Assembly: GCA_018968885.1 (NCBI GenBank)
Contig: JAGWZK010000013.1
Location: forward strand, 39,137 to 103,136
Source of the DNA: Planctomycetota bacterium
GTDB taxonomy: Bacteria; Planctomycetota; Phycisphaerae; Phycisphaerales; UBA1924
Direction of reading: 5' to 3'
Length of the DNA stretch: 64,000 nt
Shown: positions 24,408-31,841 of the stretch, piece after piece
Layout of the letters: each line of letters opens with the position of its first letter
How positions within the stretch are numbered: the first letter of the stretch is position 1
Program-made: the position numbers and the translations under genes
The notes under the pieces: model-generated
The model's database searches: none
Seen by the model: only the letters and a program-made list of their open reading frames with translations
What the model was told of the DNA's origin: nothing

Positions 24408-27191
24408 TCACGTCACATTCAGCGTCGCCGTCAACTTGGCATACACCCAGTTGCCGTTGGTGTCACGTGAATCGATGCGGATGGTGTACGCACCAGCATT
24501 GGCAAAGCCGCTACCACTGTTGACATTGATCAGGAGCGACCAGGTGCTGCTGCTCCCCTGACGGGTGAAGACGCCCAGATCACGATCAGTACCGGGGCTC
24601 CACACGCCATCGTTGTTGACATCAATGAAGGCAGTCACTGCGCCAACAAAGGTCGGATTCGGGCTGGTGACACTGAGCGTGGTGGTGCTTCCACGCGCCA
24701 CAGGGTTGGTGTCAAACGTCGGAGGGCCCTGGATCAGCGGCCGCGCAATCAGCGTGACATTGATGGTGCGAGTGGTAGTGCTCCATGCGTTGTCGGTGTC
24801 CACAGCACTGGCGACAAATTTGGCCGGACCATTGCCATACCACTGAGGCAGAACACGGGTGATGCTCCAGCCGTTGGTGCCGTCAAAGTCCGCACCCATA
24901 TCGACATCGCCAGCGGAGAAGCGGCCGTTGGAATCCAGATCGAAGAAGAACGTCACAGCGCGGGTGACAGAGGAATCATCCGTCACGGTCGCCGTCAACG
25001 TGAAGCTGTCGCCCCAATTGATGTTGGTGAGATTGGAATTCAGGGTCGCCACGGTTGGCGGCGCATTCAGCCGCACACCGGCGGTCCTGGTCACGGTGGC
25101 CCACGCATCATTCTGATCAACCGCGCTGGCGACAAACTTGGCATTGCCACTGCCATACCACGATGGAATCACCTTGGTGATGCTCCATCCATTGGTGCCG
25201 TCAAAATCCGCTCCCATATCCACATCACCGGCGGAGAAGCGACCGTTGGAATCCAGATCGAAGAAGAACGTCACCGCGCGAACCTGATTGGCATCATCGG
25301 TGACTGTGGCCGTCAACGTGAGCGTCTGCCCCCAATTGACGACATTGGCCGGGTTCGCCGTGATGCTGTTCACCACGGGTGGCGCATTGAGGCGCACGGT
25401 GGTGCTGGCGTTCGTAGCACTCCAGCGGTTTGCTGTGTCCTTGGCCGCGGCAACGAAGCGTGCATTACCACTGCCGTACCAGGATGGAATGACTTTGCTG
25501 ATGCTCCAGCCGTTGGTGCCATCAAAATCGGCACCGAGATCCACATCGCCCGCTGTAAAATTACCACTGGAATCCAGATCGAAGAAGAAGGTAACGGCGG
25601 CAACCGCGCTGGTTCCAGCCGTGACATTGGCTGTCAGCGTCAAGGTCTGACCCCAACTGACCACATTGAGCGGCGAGGCGGTGACGCTGTTGACGACGGG
25701 AAGGGCGATCGGTGTGATGGACGCTGGCCCACCACTGCTTCCCCAGATGTTGTCTGTATCGCGAGCAGTAGCGCGAATGCGGACTGTGCCAGTGCCCCAA
25801 TTGGAGGCGACGACTGCGGTGCGCGTCCAGCCCCCGGCGGCATCGAAATCGGCACCCAGGTCAATATCCGTGCCCGGGGTCCACGCGCCGCTGTTGTCTT
25901 TATCCACAAAGAATGTAACGGCGTTGACACCTACATCGTCAGCGACGGTGGCCGTAAACGTCACGCTGGTGCCGGCCACGGGTGAGGAAACAGATGAGGT
26001 GACGTTGGAGACGGTGGGCGCGCTGTTGAGCCGGAGGGCGGTGAAGCGCGGCGTGCTCTGCAGGCCGCCACCATCGGTGGCGATGGCGCCGAAACTGGCG
26101 CTGGCACGGGAACCCCAGGCGGTCTGCGCGATGCCGCTGAACGTCCACCCGCCATCGGCGGAGAAATCGGTGGTGAGCACGGAATCAGAACCATCCTGGG
26201 CGTTGTTGCCGTTGGCATCAAAGAAGAAGGTGACGTTGCTGACGCCGATGTCGTCGCTGGCGGTAGCAGTGAGCGTGAAGGATGATCCGAGAGTGACGAC
26301 CGCAGCGCTGGCGACGAGGTTAGATACCGTGGGAGGTTGATTGGCACTGCCAACGGTGACCACGGTGCTGACTGTGGTGGCGGAGAGATTGCCATCGATG
26401 TCATATGCGATCGCGATGATCGTGTAGGGTCCGGCACTGAGTGCCGTTGGCCATTTGATCGTGGCCTCGTAGGTGCCGGTGGTGCCATTGACACCCGCAA
26501 GCGCCATGTTGAATGCGTACGCGCCCTCACTCGTCGGATCAAAAGCGTTGTTTGCATTGACATCAACCCAGTAAAACATCCCCATCGCCGCGGTGCCGGT
26601 GGCGCGCAGCGTGTAGGTATTGCCGACCACAACCGTCGAGCCCCCCACCACTTCCATCGACATGGCTACGGGTGCTTCGCCCACCAGACCACCATCCGCC
26701 GCGGCAGTCTCGACGGCCAGCGCGCCGACATCCGGATCTGCTGTCACGTTGTAGGTGGTCAGCAGATTGCCCTCGGGATCAAACGCCTTGGCGATGATTT
26801 CAATCGTGCCATCACCATCATCGCCGGGGATGACCGAAGAGGCCAGATCGGTAAAGAGCGGAATGCGGAATGTCGAGCCGCCACTGGTGGCGGTGAGAAC
26901 CCCCGAACGCATCAGAAGGTCATTCCCCTCGCCGCCGTCATCTTCCCAGATCTCGACATAAAATTGCTGGTTGTCTTCGCTGGTTGCCGTGACTTCGAGG
27001 ACACCGCCACGGAAACTCTCATCGCCATCCCAATCCCATTGCTGCTCGACGAAGCCATCGAAGGTGGGAACGCTCAGGAGCAATCGGGATTCCAGCGAAT
27101 CCAGGGATGAGAAGTACGAAAGTGTCTGCAACACTTCGCGAGCAGAGCGTGAGGAGAGAGAATTGCGGCGATCATTGACATGCTGGAGCAT
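24408..27191 (-). CDS. Large surface protein with LEPR-XLL-like N-terminus and tandem Ig/cadherin-like repeats
   Basis: 927 residues from ATG 27191, chosen over an upstream start because GGAGGTGG lies about 4 bases before it. Near residue 34 the motif LDSLESRLLLS resembles the LEPR-XLL element near the N-terminus of giant planctomycete extracellular proteins (here Glu-Ser-Arg replaces Glu-Pro-Arg). The rest is beta-rich: an N-terminal domain with acidic stretches (QQWDWDGDESF, EDDGGEGND) and then repeated ~106-residue Ig-like units containing VTFFFDLDSNGRFSAGD and DFDGTNGWSI. The D-x-D-x-N-G-x-F pattern is a likely calcium site. No dockerin or PEP-CTERM tail is seen; the chain ends in TATLNVT. 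Probably a cell-surface adhesion or structural protein. Confidence 0.85.
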   Translation of the reverse strand: MLQHVNDRRNSLSSRSAREVLQTLSYFSSLDSLESRLLLSVPTFDGFVEQQWDWDGDESFRGGVLEVTATSEDNQQFYVEIWEDDGGEGNDLLMRSGVLTATSGGSTFRIPLFTDLASSVIPGDDGDGTIEIIAKAFDPEGNLLTTYNVTADPDVGALAVETAAADGGLVGEAPVAMSMEVVGGSTVVVGNTYTLRATGTAAMGMFYWVDVNANNAFDPTSEGAYAFNMALAGVNGTTGTYEATIKWPTALSAGPYTIIAIAYDIDGNLSATTVSTVVTVGSANQPPTVSNLVASAAVVTLGSSFTLTATASDDIGVSNVTFFFDANGNNAQDGSDSVLTTDFSADGGWTFSGIAQTAWGSRASASFGAIATDGGGLQSTPRFTALRLNSAPTVSNVTSSVSSPVAGTSVTFTATVADDVGVNAVTFFVDKDNSGAWTPGTDIDLGADFDAAGGWTRTAVVASNWGTGTVRIRATARDTDNIWGSSGGPASITPIALPVVNSVTASPLNVVSWGQTLTLTANVTAGTSAVAAVTFFFDLDSSGNFTAGDVDLGADFDGTNGWSISKVIPSWYGSGNARFVAAAKDTANRWSATNASTTVRLNAPPVVNSITANPANVVNWGQTLTLTATVTDDANQVRAVTFFFDLDSNGRFSAGDVDMGADFDGTNGWSITKVIPSWYGSGNAKFVASAVDQNDAWATVTRTAGVRLNAPPTVATLNSNLTNINWGDSFTLTATVTDDSSVTRAVTFFFDLDSNGRFSAGDVDMGADFDGTNGWSITRVLPQWYGNGPAKFVASAVDTDNAWSTTTRTINVTLIARPLIQGPPTFDTNPVARGSTTTLSVTSPNPTFVGAVTAFIDVNNDGVWSPGTDRDLGVFTRQGSSSTWSLLINVNSGSGFANAGAYTIRIDSRDTNGNWVYAKLTATLNVT
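24850..25700. repeat. Tandem coding repeats of about 318-321 bp in the LEPR-XLL-like gene
   Basis: The block around gttggaatccagatcgaaga occurs at 24927, 25245 and, less conserved, near 25566, giving periods of 318 and 321 bases. The first two units are nearly identical over about 100 bases here, which suggests recent duplication or gene conversion. Each unit encodes one Ig-like domain. Confidence 0.75.
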
Positions 27192-27344
27192 GGTCCACCT
27201 CCATATACACCACCGCGCCCTTTGAGTTGAACGGTGTTGCAGAACATGGTCAATGTACCACAGCATTGGCTAAACACAATCCCCCGTAAAAGGGGTGAAA
27301 AGGCGGCTTTCGCGGTTGGAATTGCTTCTCGTAGACAAAAACAC

Positions 27345-27373
27345 ACCGGCCCATCCTTGCGGGATGGGCCGGT
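27345..27373 (-). terminator. Intrinsic terminator of the porin gene
   Basis: accggcccatcc (27345-27356) pairs fully with ggatgggccggt (27362-27373) across a 5-base loop. On the minus strand it is followed by TGTGTTTTTG, as expected for termination of the porin transcript ending at 27450. Confidence 0.8.
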
Positions 27374-27449
27374 AGAGTCACAATTGAAACGGACGGTGGA
27401 TCACAGGGTTCCTACACCCGAACCAATGGTTCGGAGCAAGAACAACTGA

Positions 27450-28730
27450 TTACCACATGACCGTGGCCTGGAGCTGAACAGCGACTTCGTTCTTCTTGCC
27501 CTGGCCGAGGGTGCCGGCGTCGGTATTCAGAGCAGCCGGACCGGAGGTCAAGAGCGTGTTCTGACCACGCGTCTTGCTGAGGGCCCAGACGATGTCGCCG
27601 GTAATCTTGAAAGCGTGGCTGCGGGGGCTCACGTAGTAGTTCGCACCAGCGGTGATCCAGTGCTGATTGCGACGGCCGTCAGCGATCTTGCGATCCTTGT
27701 CGGCGAGAACGCCGTTGTAACGAGCGAAGAGCTCGACCTGGTCGGTGACGAAGACACCGCCTTGGAGAACCCAGCCGAAATCGTCGAGGTTGGTCGAGCC
27801 GCTGACGTTGGAATCGAAGTGGCGGCCAACGAAGGCGCCAAAGACGTTCCAACCCATGCCCTCGAAGGAGACGTCGGCGGTGTAGGCAAAGAACTTGTTG
27901 CCGCCGTTCTTCTGATCGACGTTGTCGGTGCCGTCACCGGTGCGACCACTGCTCTGGTAGTGGCCAGCGATGCCAATGAGGAGGGCGTTGCTGTCAGCGT
28001 CCTTCCAGCTGGTCAGGTCCTGCCAACGGTTCCAGTCGTTGCCCATCGCCATGAACTCGGCGCGAGCGGTGACGGCCCAGTCGGCCTCGGCTGCCGAGTT
28101 GAACTCGGTGTTGGCGGCGCCAGCGCCGTCGGAGAAGTCAGCCATGAAGCGCCACTGCTGAGCGGCGTAGCCGAGCTCGAGGCCCTGGCTGCGGCTGAGA
28201 GTGAACACGTTGTTGGTGATCGAGCGGGCCACGGTCAGCTGACGCTCTTCGGAGACGAGCTCTTCACGCAGGAAGGGCAGCTTGTACTGACCACCCTTGA
28301 CGTAGAAGCCGTTGTCCCAGGTGTACTTGAAGTACGCATCGTCAAGATTGAACGTGCCGTCGCTGCTGCTGCTGCCGCTCTTGGCGGTCATCTGCACGCC
28401 GTAGCTCAGCTCCTTGCTCACCGTGTTGCCCCAGAAGCGGAAGCGGGTGAGGGGGATGCTGAAGCCATGGGTGTACTCGTCGTGCTTGCCGACCTGGTTC
28501 TTGGAGCGGAAATCGCTCGTCCAGCGGAACTGGGTCGAACCGGCGATGTACATCGTGTTCTCGCCAGCGGTCAGCTTGAAGGCCTCGCTACCGGCGGCCA
28601 GCTGGCTGCTGCGAGCAGCTGCATCAGCGGACATCTCGGCGGCGTAAGCGCGGTCCATATCAGGGCTGCCGGCCAGAGCGACCGAGCTCACCGCTGCACC
28701 CGCCAGCACCATCAGAACCTTGGTCTTCAT
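27450..28730 (-). CDS. Outer membrane porin, phosphate-selective (OprO/OprP-like) type
   Basis: 426 residues with a signal peptide (MKTKVLMVLAGAAVSSVALA). After a short helical Ala/Glu stretch the chain shows alternating beta strands typical of a barrel (FRFWGNTVSKELSYGVQMTAK, NLDDAYFKYTWDNGFYVKGG, QVELFARYNGV). It ends with the aromatic VMW tail used for outer membrane insertion. GQYKLPFLREELVSEERQL resembles the corresponding GxFKxPFxxE loop of phosphate-selective porins O and P (PF07396). It probably forms an anion pore in the outer membrane. Divergent from a PhoB/PhoR-type pair 580 bases away, which suggests phosphate-responsive control, but I found no convincing Pho box. TCAAGGA before the ATG is a reasonable ribosome site. 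Confidence 0.82.
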   Translation of the reverse strand: MKTKVLMVLAGAAVSSVALAGSPDMDRAYAAEMSADAAARSSQLAAGSEAFKLTAGENTMYIAGSTQFRWTSDFRSKNQVGKHDEYTHGFSIPLTRFRFWGNTVSKELSYGVQMTAKSGSSSSDGTFNLDDAYFKYTWDNGFYVKGGQYKLPFLREELVSEERQLTVARSITNNVFTLSRSQGLELGYAAQQWRFMADFSDGAGAANTEFNSAAEADWAVTARAEFMAMGNDWNRWQDLTSWKDADSNALLIGIAGHYQSSGRTGDGTDNVDQKNGGNKFFAYTADVSFEGMGWNVFGAFVGRHFDSNVSGSTNLDDFGWVLQGGVFVTDQVELFARYNGVLADKDRKIADGRRNQHWITAGANYYVSPRSHAFKITGDIVWALSKTRGQNTLLTSGPAALNTDAGTLGQGKKNEVAVQLQATVMW

Positions 28731-29310
28731 TCCTTGAACTCCTTCATTGCCGGGGTGCTGGGTAGTGACTCGCCACCCATGCTCCGGTCATCCACACCGT
28801 CCGAACGAGATCCGGTCACGCGACCGCATCCCGAAACGAAGTTGGCACATACTAGCGAGTCTCCGACACCGAAGTCGCCGGGCTCGCGCCCAAACGTTAT
28901 CGGCGTGTCCAGTGGTTTGCCAGCACTCATTTGTGCTGGCCCCGATTTCAGGGCTGCCTTTCGATCGGAAACTCGCAACGCTCCGAAAGGCAGAGATTCC
29001 TGAAACCCGTCTGACAGTGCGGCGATCGCCACGCAGCCGGACGAATTGGGAAGGATGCTACCCGACAGATTGGCCTCGGGCAACGCTCCCCTCGTCTTTT
29101 CGGTCCTCGCTGTCACTCCCGACAACTTTTGGTCCAAAAAAACACGGATACCCAGTAACCCGAATCAGGGAGAATTAATCCAATCCCAATGCCGCGGCTG
29201 CCGCCCCATTCTTGGCTGCGGTTACCCTTGACCCCGGATGCTCGAGCGTGGCTCCACCCCCACTCGATTCCGAGCCATCACGCGCAACCTATTGAAATGA
29301 CGAGGGTTAG
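28731..29310. other. 580-base divergent intergenic region (porin / response regulator)
   Basis: No convincing gene; a 143-codon plus-strand frame here has no domain and overlaps the porin leader. It should hold the promoters of the porin (minus) and the response regulator (plus). A TAGTAT hexamer on the minus strand near 28853 is a possible -10 for the porin, without a good -35. A degenerate pair CTGTCAC and GACAACT at about 29111-29128 recalls half-sites of a Pho box but is not strong enough to call. Confidence 0.5.
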
Positions 29311-30018
29311 ATGAGCGATGAACGCCACATCCTGATCGTCGAAGATGAAAAAGACCTTGCCGATGTGCTCGCGTACAACCTCAAGCGTGCAGGTTATAGG
29401 ACGACCCATGCCGCCGATGGCAGGCAGGCCGTCGATCTGGCGACTTCGCGCAATTTCGACCTGATTTTGCTCGATCTCATGCTTCCCGGGCTTGCCGGAA
29501 CCGAGGTTGCCACCCGAATTCGCACTCAACCAGCCACCAGCCACACTCCCATCATCATGCTCACGGCCAAAGGCGACGAGGTGGATCAGCTGGTGGGGCT
29601 GACGGTCGGCGCTGATGACTACATCACCAAGCCCTTCAGCACCAAGGTGTTACTGGCCAGGATCGAGGCCGTGCTCCGCCGCGCTGCCATGCCGCGAGAT
29701 GCCTCTTCCAAGTTATTGCGCATCGGCGCCGTCGAACTCAACACGGAAACCCATGAGGCGACCGCCGGTGGCGAGTTGCTGAAATTCACCCTGACCGAGT
29801 TTCGCCTGCTCGCGGCTCTCCTGCAAGCCAAAGGGCGCGTGCTTTCTCGTGCAGCGCTCATCAATAAGGCCATGGGTCCGGGAATCATGGTGACCGAACG
29901 CACCGTTGATGTGCACATGACCAGCGTGCGCAAGAAGCTCGGGGATCACGCGGGATTCCTGCTCACAGTTCGCGGCGTGGGATATCGCGCTGCAGAAGAT
30001 GCGACTGCGGAAGCGTGA
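29311..30018 (+). CDS. PhoB-type response regulator
   Basis: 235 residues. The receiver domain (residues ~6-120) has the acidic pocket (VEDEKD), the phospho-acceptor Asp in DLILLDLMLPG, the conserved Thr in IIMLTAKG and the Lys in YITKPFS. The C-terminal OmpR/PhoB winged helix (about 138-230) has LKFTLTEFRLLAALLQAKG, VTERTVDVHMTSVRKKLG and LTVRGVGYRAAED. It would bind DNA once phosphorylated by the kinase encoded 89 bases downstream. PhoB is the closest subtype, judged by the PAS-type partner and the adjacent phosphate-type porin, but the signal is inferred. Confidence 0.93.
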   Translation: MSDERHILIVEDEKDLADVLAYNLKRAGYRTTHAADGRQAVDLATSRNFDLILLDLMLPGLAGTEVATRIRTQPATSHTPIIMLTAKGDEVDQLVGLTVGADDYITKPFSTKVLLARIEAVLRRAAMPRDASSKLLRIGAVELNTETHEATAGGELLKFTLTEFRLLAALLQAKGRVLSRAALINKAMGPGIMVTERTVDVHMTSVRKKLGDHAGFLLTVRGVGYRAAEDATAEA

Positions 30019-30106
30019 ATCGCGCCGCCGCAAAGAGCACAGTTCGCAGTACTGATGTATATGTAGATAGTGGTTGGCGACGCCGCTGACCGTACACTCA
30101 AAACAG

Positions 30107-31591
30107 GTGAACCCCTTGCCGCGTTTGAGGCCTGCAACTGTTGCTATTGCCGGAATCTGGCTGATCGCCCTGCTTGGGGTGGTGGCGGCGATGTGGGATT
30201 GGCCGGCGCGATTGACCTTCAGCGTGATGACGGTGGGTGCGATCGTGAGCACGGCGTTGTTTGTGGCCGCGCGTTCGGCTGAGGCAGCGCGGGGAAAGCC
30301 AGCGCTCCGAGGTGCGGCCGAGGGGTTATGGCAATCCACTGTGCCGCAGCCATTGCCAGCGCGCCTGACCGAATCCGGGGAGAAGACTGACGAAGAGGAT
30401 GAGGAATGGGTGGAGCGCGTGCTGCGACAGGCGACGGCGCTGATTCGCCAGCGCCTGGATCAGGATCTTTCCAACGCGGCGGATCTGCGGCAGGTCTTCG
30501 ATGCGATCGAGGCGCCGGTCATGGCCTTTGATGGCAAGGGTTTTTTGCTACTTTTCAATGCCGCAGCGGTGCAGTTTTTTGGCAGAGAGCCACAGCAACT
30601 GCGTGGGCGCGCGGTGGAGGAGCTTTTCACCCAGGCGGATTTTGTTGATCTGGTGGCGCTGGCAAGCTCGAACCGCCCGGCGACGCGCGCGGTGCGCATG
30701 CCCAGGAATGAGGGGTTGAGAACCTTTCAGGTGCTGGCCAGCCCGGTGAGATTGCGTGAGACCGCGTGGCCTTTGGCTGAGCCAGCCACGGACGCGCGGC
30801 ACGTCAGCCCTGATCAACCCTCTTCGGCAGGTGTGACGCATGGGCTGGGAGCGGTGATGATCCTGCGCGACATCACCGAGCAGGCGCAGGCAGCTCAATT
30901 GAAAACCGATTTTGTGGCCAACGCGAGTCATGAACTGCGCACGCCTTTGGCCGCGATCAAGGCAGCGATCGAGACTCTGCATGACGGCGCGGCAGAAGAG
31001 CCGGCGATGCGCGTGCGATTCCTGAAAATGATCGGCGACAACACGGTGCGGCTGGAAGATCTGACGCGCGACCTCATTGACTTGTCACGCCTGGAAACGC
31101 CGGAGACGGAACTCGAATGGCGCGACTGTTCGCTGACCGCGCTGTGTGATGACTTACGACCCCTGTTTGAGCAGATCTGCACGGATCGCAACCTGACCTT
31201 GGAAGTAAAGATTGATCCAGCCGTGGAAAAGATTCAGAGTGATCACCGACTGCTGCCATTGATCGTGAAGAATCTGGTGGATAACGCGACCAAATTTGCA
31301 GCAGAAGGAACTGCGGTGCAGATCGTGGCAGCGCGAGTACCTGGCCCACGCAACATGGTTCGACTGCAGGTGATTGACGAGGGAATCGGCATTCCGCTGG
31401 CAGCGCAGCAGCGGATCTTTGAGCGGTTTTATCAGGTGGATTTGTCGAGGAATGGGCAGAAGCAACGCCGCGGCACGGGGCTGGGGCTCGCGATCGTGAA
31501 GCACGCGGTGAAGGCGCTGGGGGGAACGATCGGAGTGGAATCGGTGTGGCAGCAGGGAACGACGATGACGGTGGAACTGCCGGTGGGGTGA
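30107..31591 (+). CDS. PhoR-type sensor histidine kinase
   Basis: About 494 residues from GTG 30107; the frame is open to a TTG at 30074, so the start is uncertain. One or two N-terminal transmembrane helices (VAIAGIWLIALLGVVAAMW; FSVMTVGAIVSTALFVAA) are followed by a PAS domain (VFDAIEAPVMAFDGKGFLLL). The HisKA dimerisation helix has the phospho-acceptor in FVANASHELRTPLAAIKAAI. The HATPase domain has the N box LVDNATKFA, the G1 box DEGIGIPLA and the G2 box GTGLGLAIVKHAVKALGG. This is a full, apparently active class I kinase anchored in the inner membrane without a large periplasmic sensor loop, as in PhoR. It follows its response regulator on the same strand. Confidence 0.92.
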   Translation: MNPLPRLRPATVAIAGIWLIALLGVVAAMWDWPARLTFSVMTVGAIVSTALFVAARSAEAARGKPALRGAAEGLWQSTVPQPLPARLTESGEKTDEEDEEWVERVLRQATALIRQRLDQDLSNAADLRQVFDAIEAPVMAFDGKGFLLLFNAAAVQFFGREPQQLRGRAVEELFTQADFVDLVALASSNRPATRAVRMPRNEGLRTFQVLASPVRLRETAWPLAEPATDARHVSPDQPSSAGVTHGLGAVMILRDITEQAQAAQLKTDFVANASHELRTPLAAIKAAIETLHDGAAEEPAMRVRFLKMIGDNTVRLEDLTRDLIDLSRLETPETELEWRDCSLTALCDDLRPLFEQICTDRNLTLEVKIDPAVEKIQSDHRLLPLIVKNLVDNATKFAAEGTAVQIVAARVPGPRNMVRLQVIDEGIGIPLAAQQRIFERFYQVDLSRNGQKQRRGTGLGLAIVKHAVKALGGTIGVESVWQQGTTMTVELPVG

Positions 31592-31841
31592 ACGCCGATC
31601 TCAAGGCGCCGCATGCGAGCTTGTGGAGTTCGGCGTCATTCTCATTACGTGGTTATCGCCCCATCCCAAGATCACAACTTAAGGAGCCCCAGCACCGGAG
31701 CGAGCGTGGCCAGAGGTGGAGAATTGTTGGACAAACTTGGGTGATTTGTGGCAGAGTCCCTTACGGACCACATGGAATTCATCTAGCCTGCGCCGTCCGG
31801 GATGCAGCATTTCCTGCTGACTGGGTGTGGGAGATTGCACC

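Noticed and set aside
29108..29130. Possible Pho box (CTGTCAC ... GACAACT)
   Set aside because: Only two poor half-sites; spacing and bases differ from the Pho box consensus.
28747..29178. 143-codon plus-strand frame between the porin and the response regulator
   Set aside because: No domain or ribosome site; overlaps the porin leader.
31592..31841. Possible terminator or promoter between the histidine kinase and the FG-GAP gene
   Set aside because: No stable hairpin with T tract; a TTACGG ... TAGCCT pair resembles the promoters above but is weaker.
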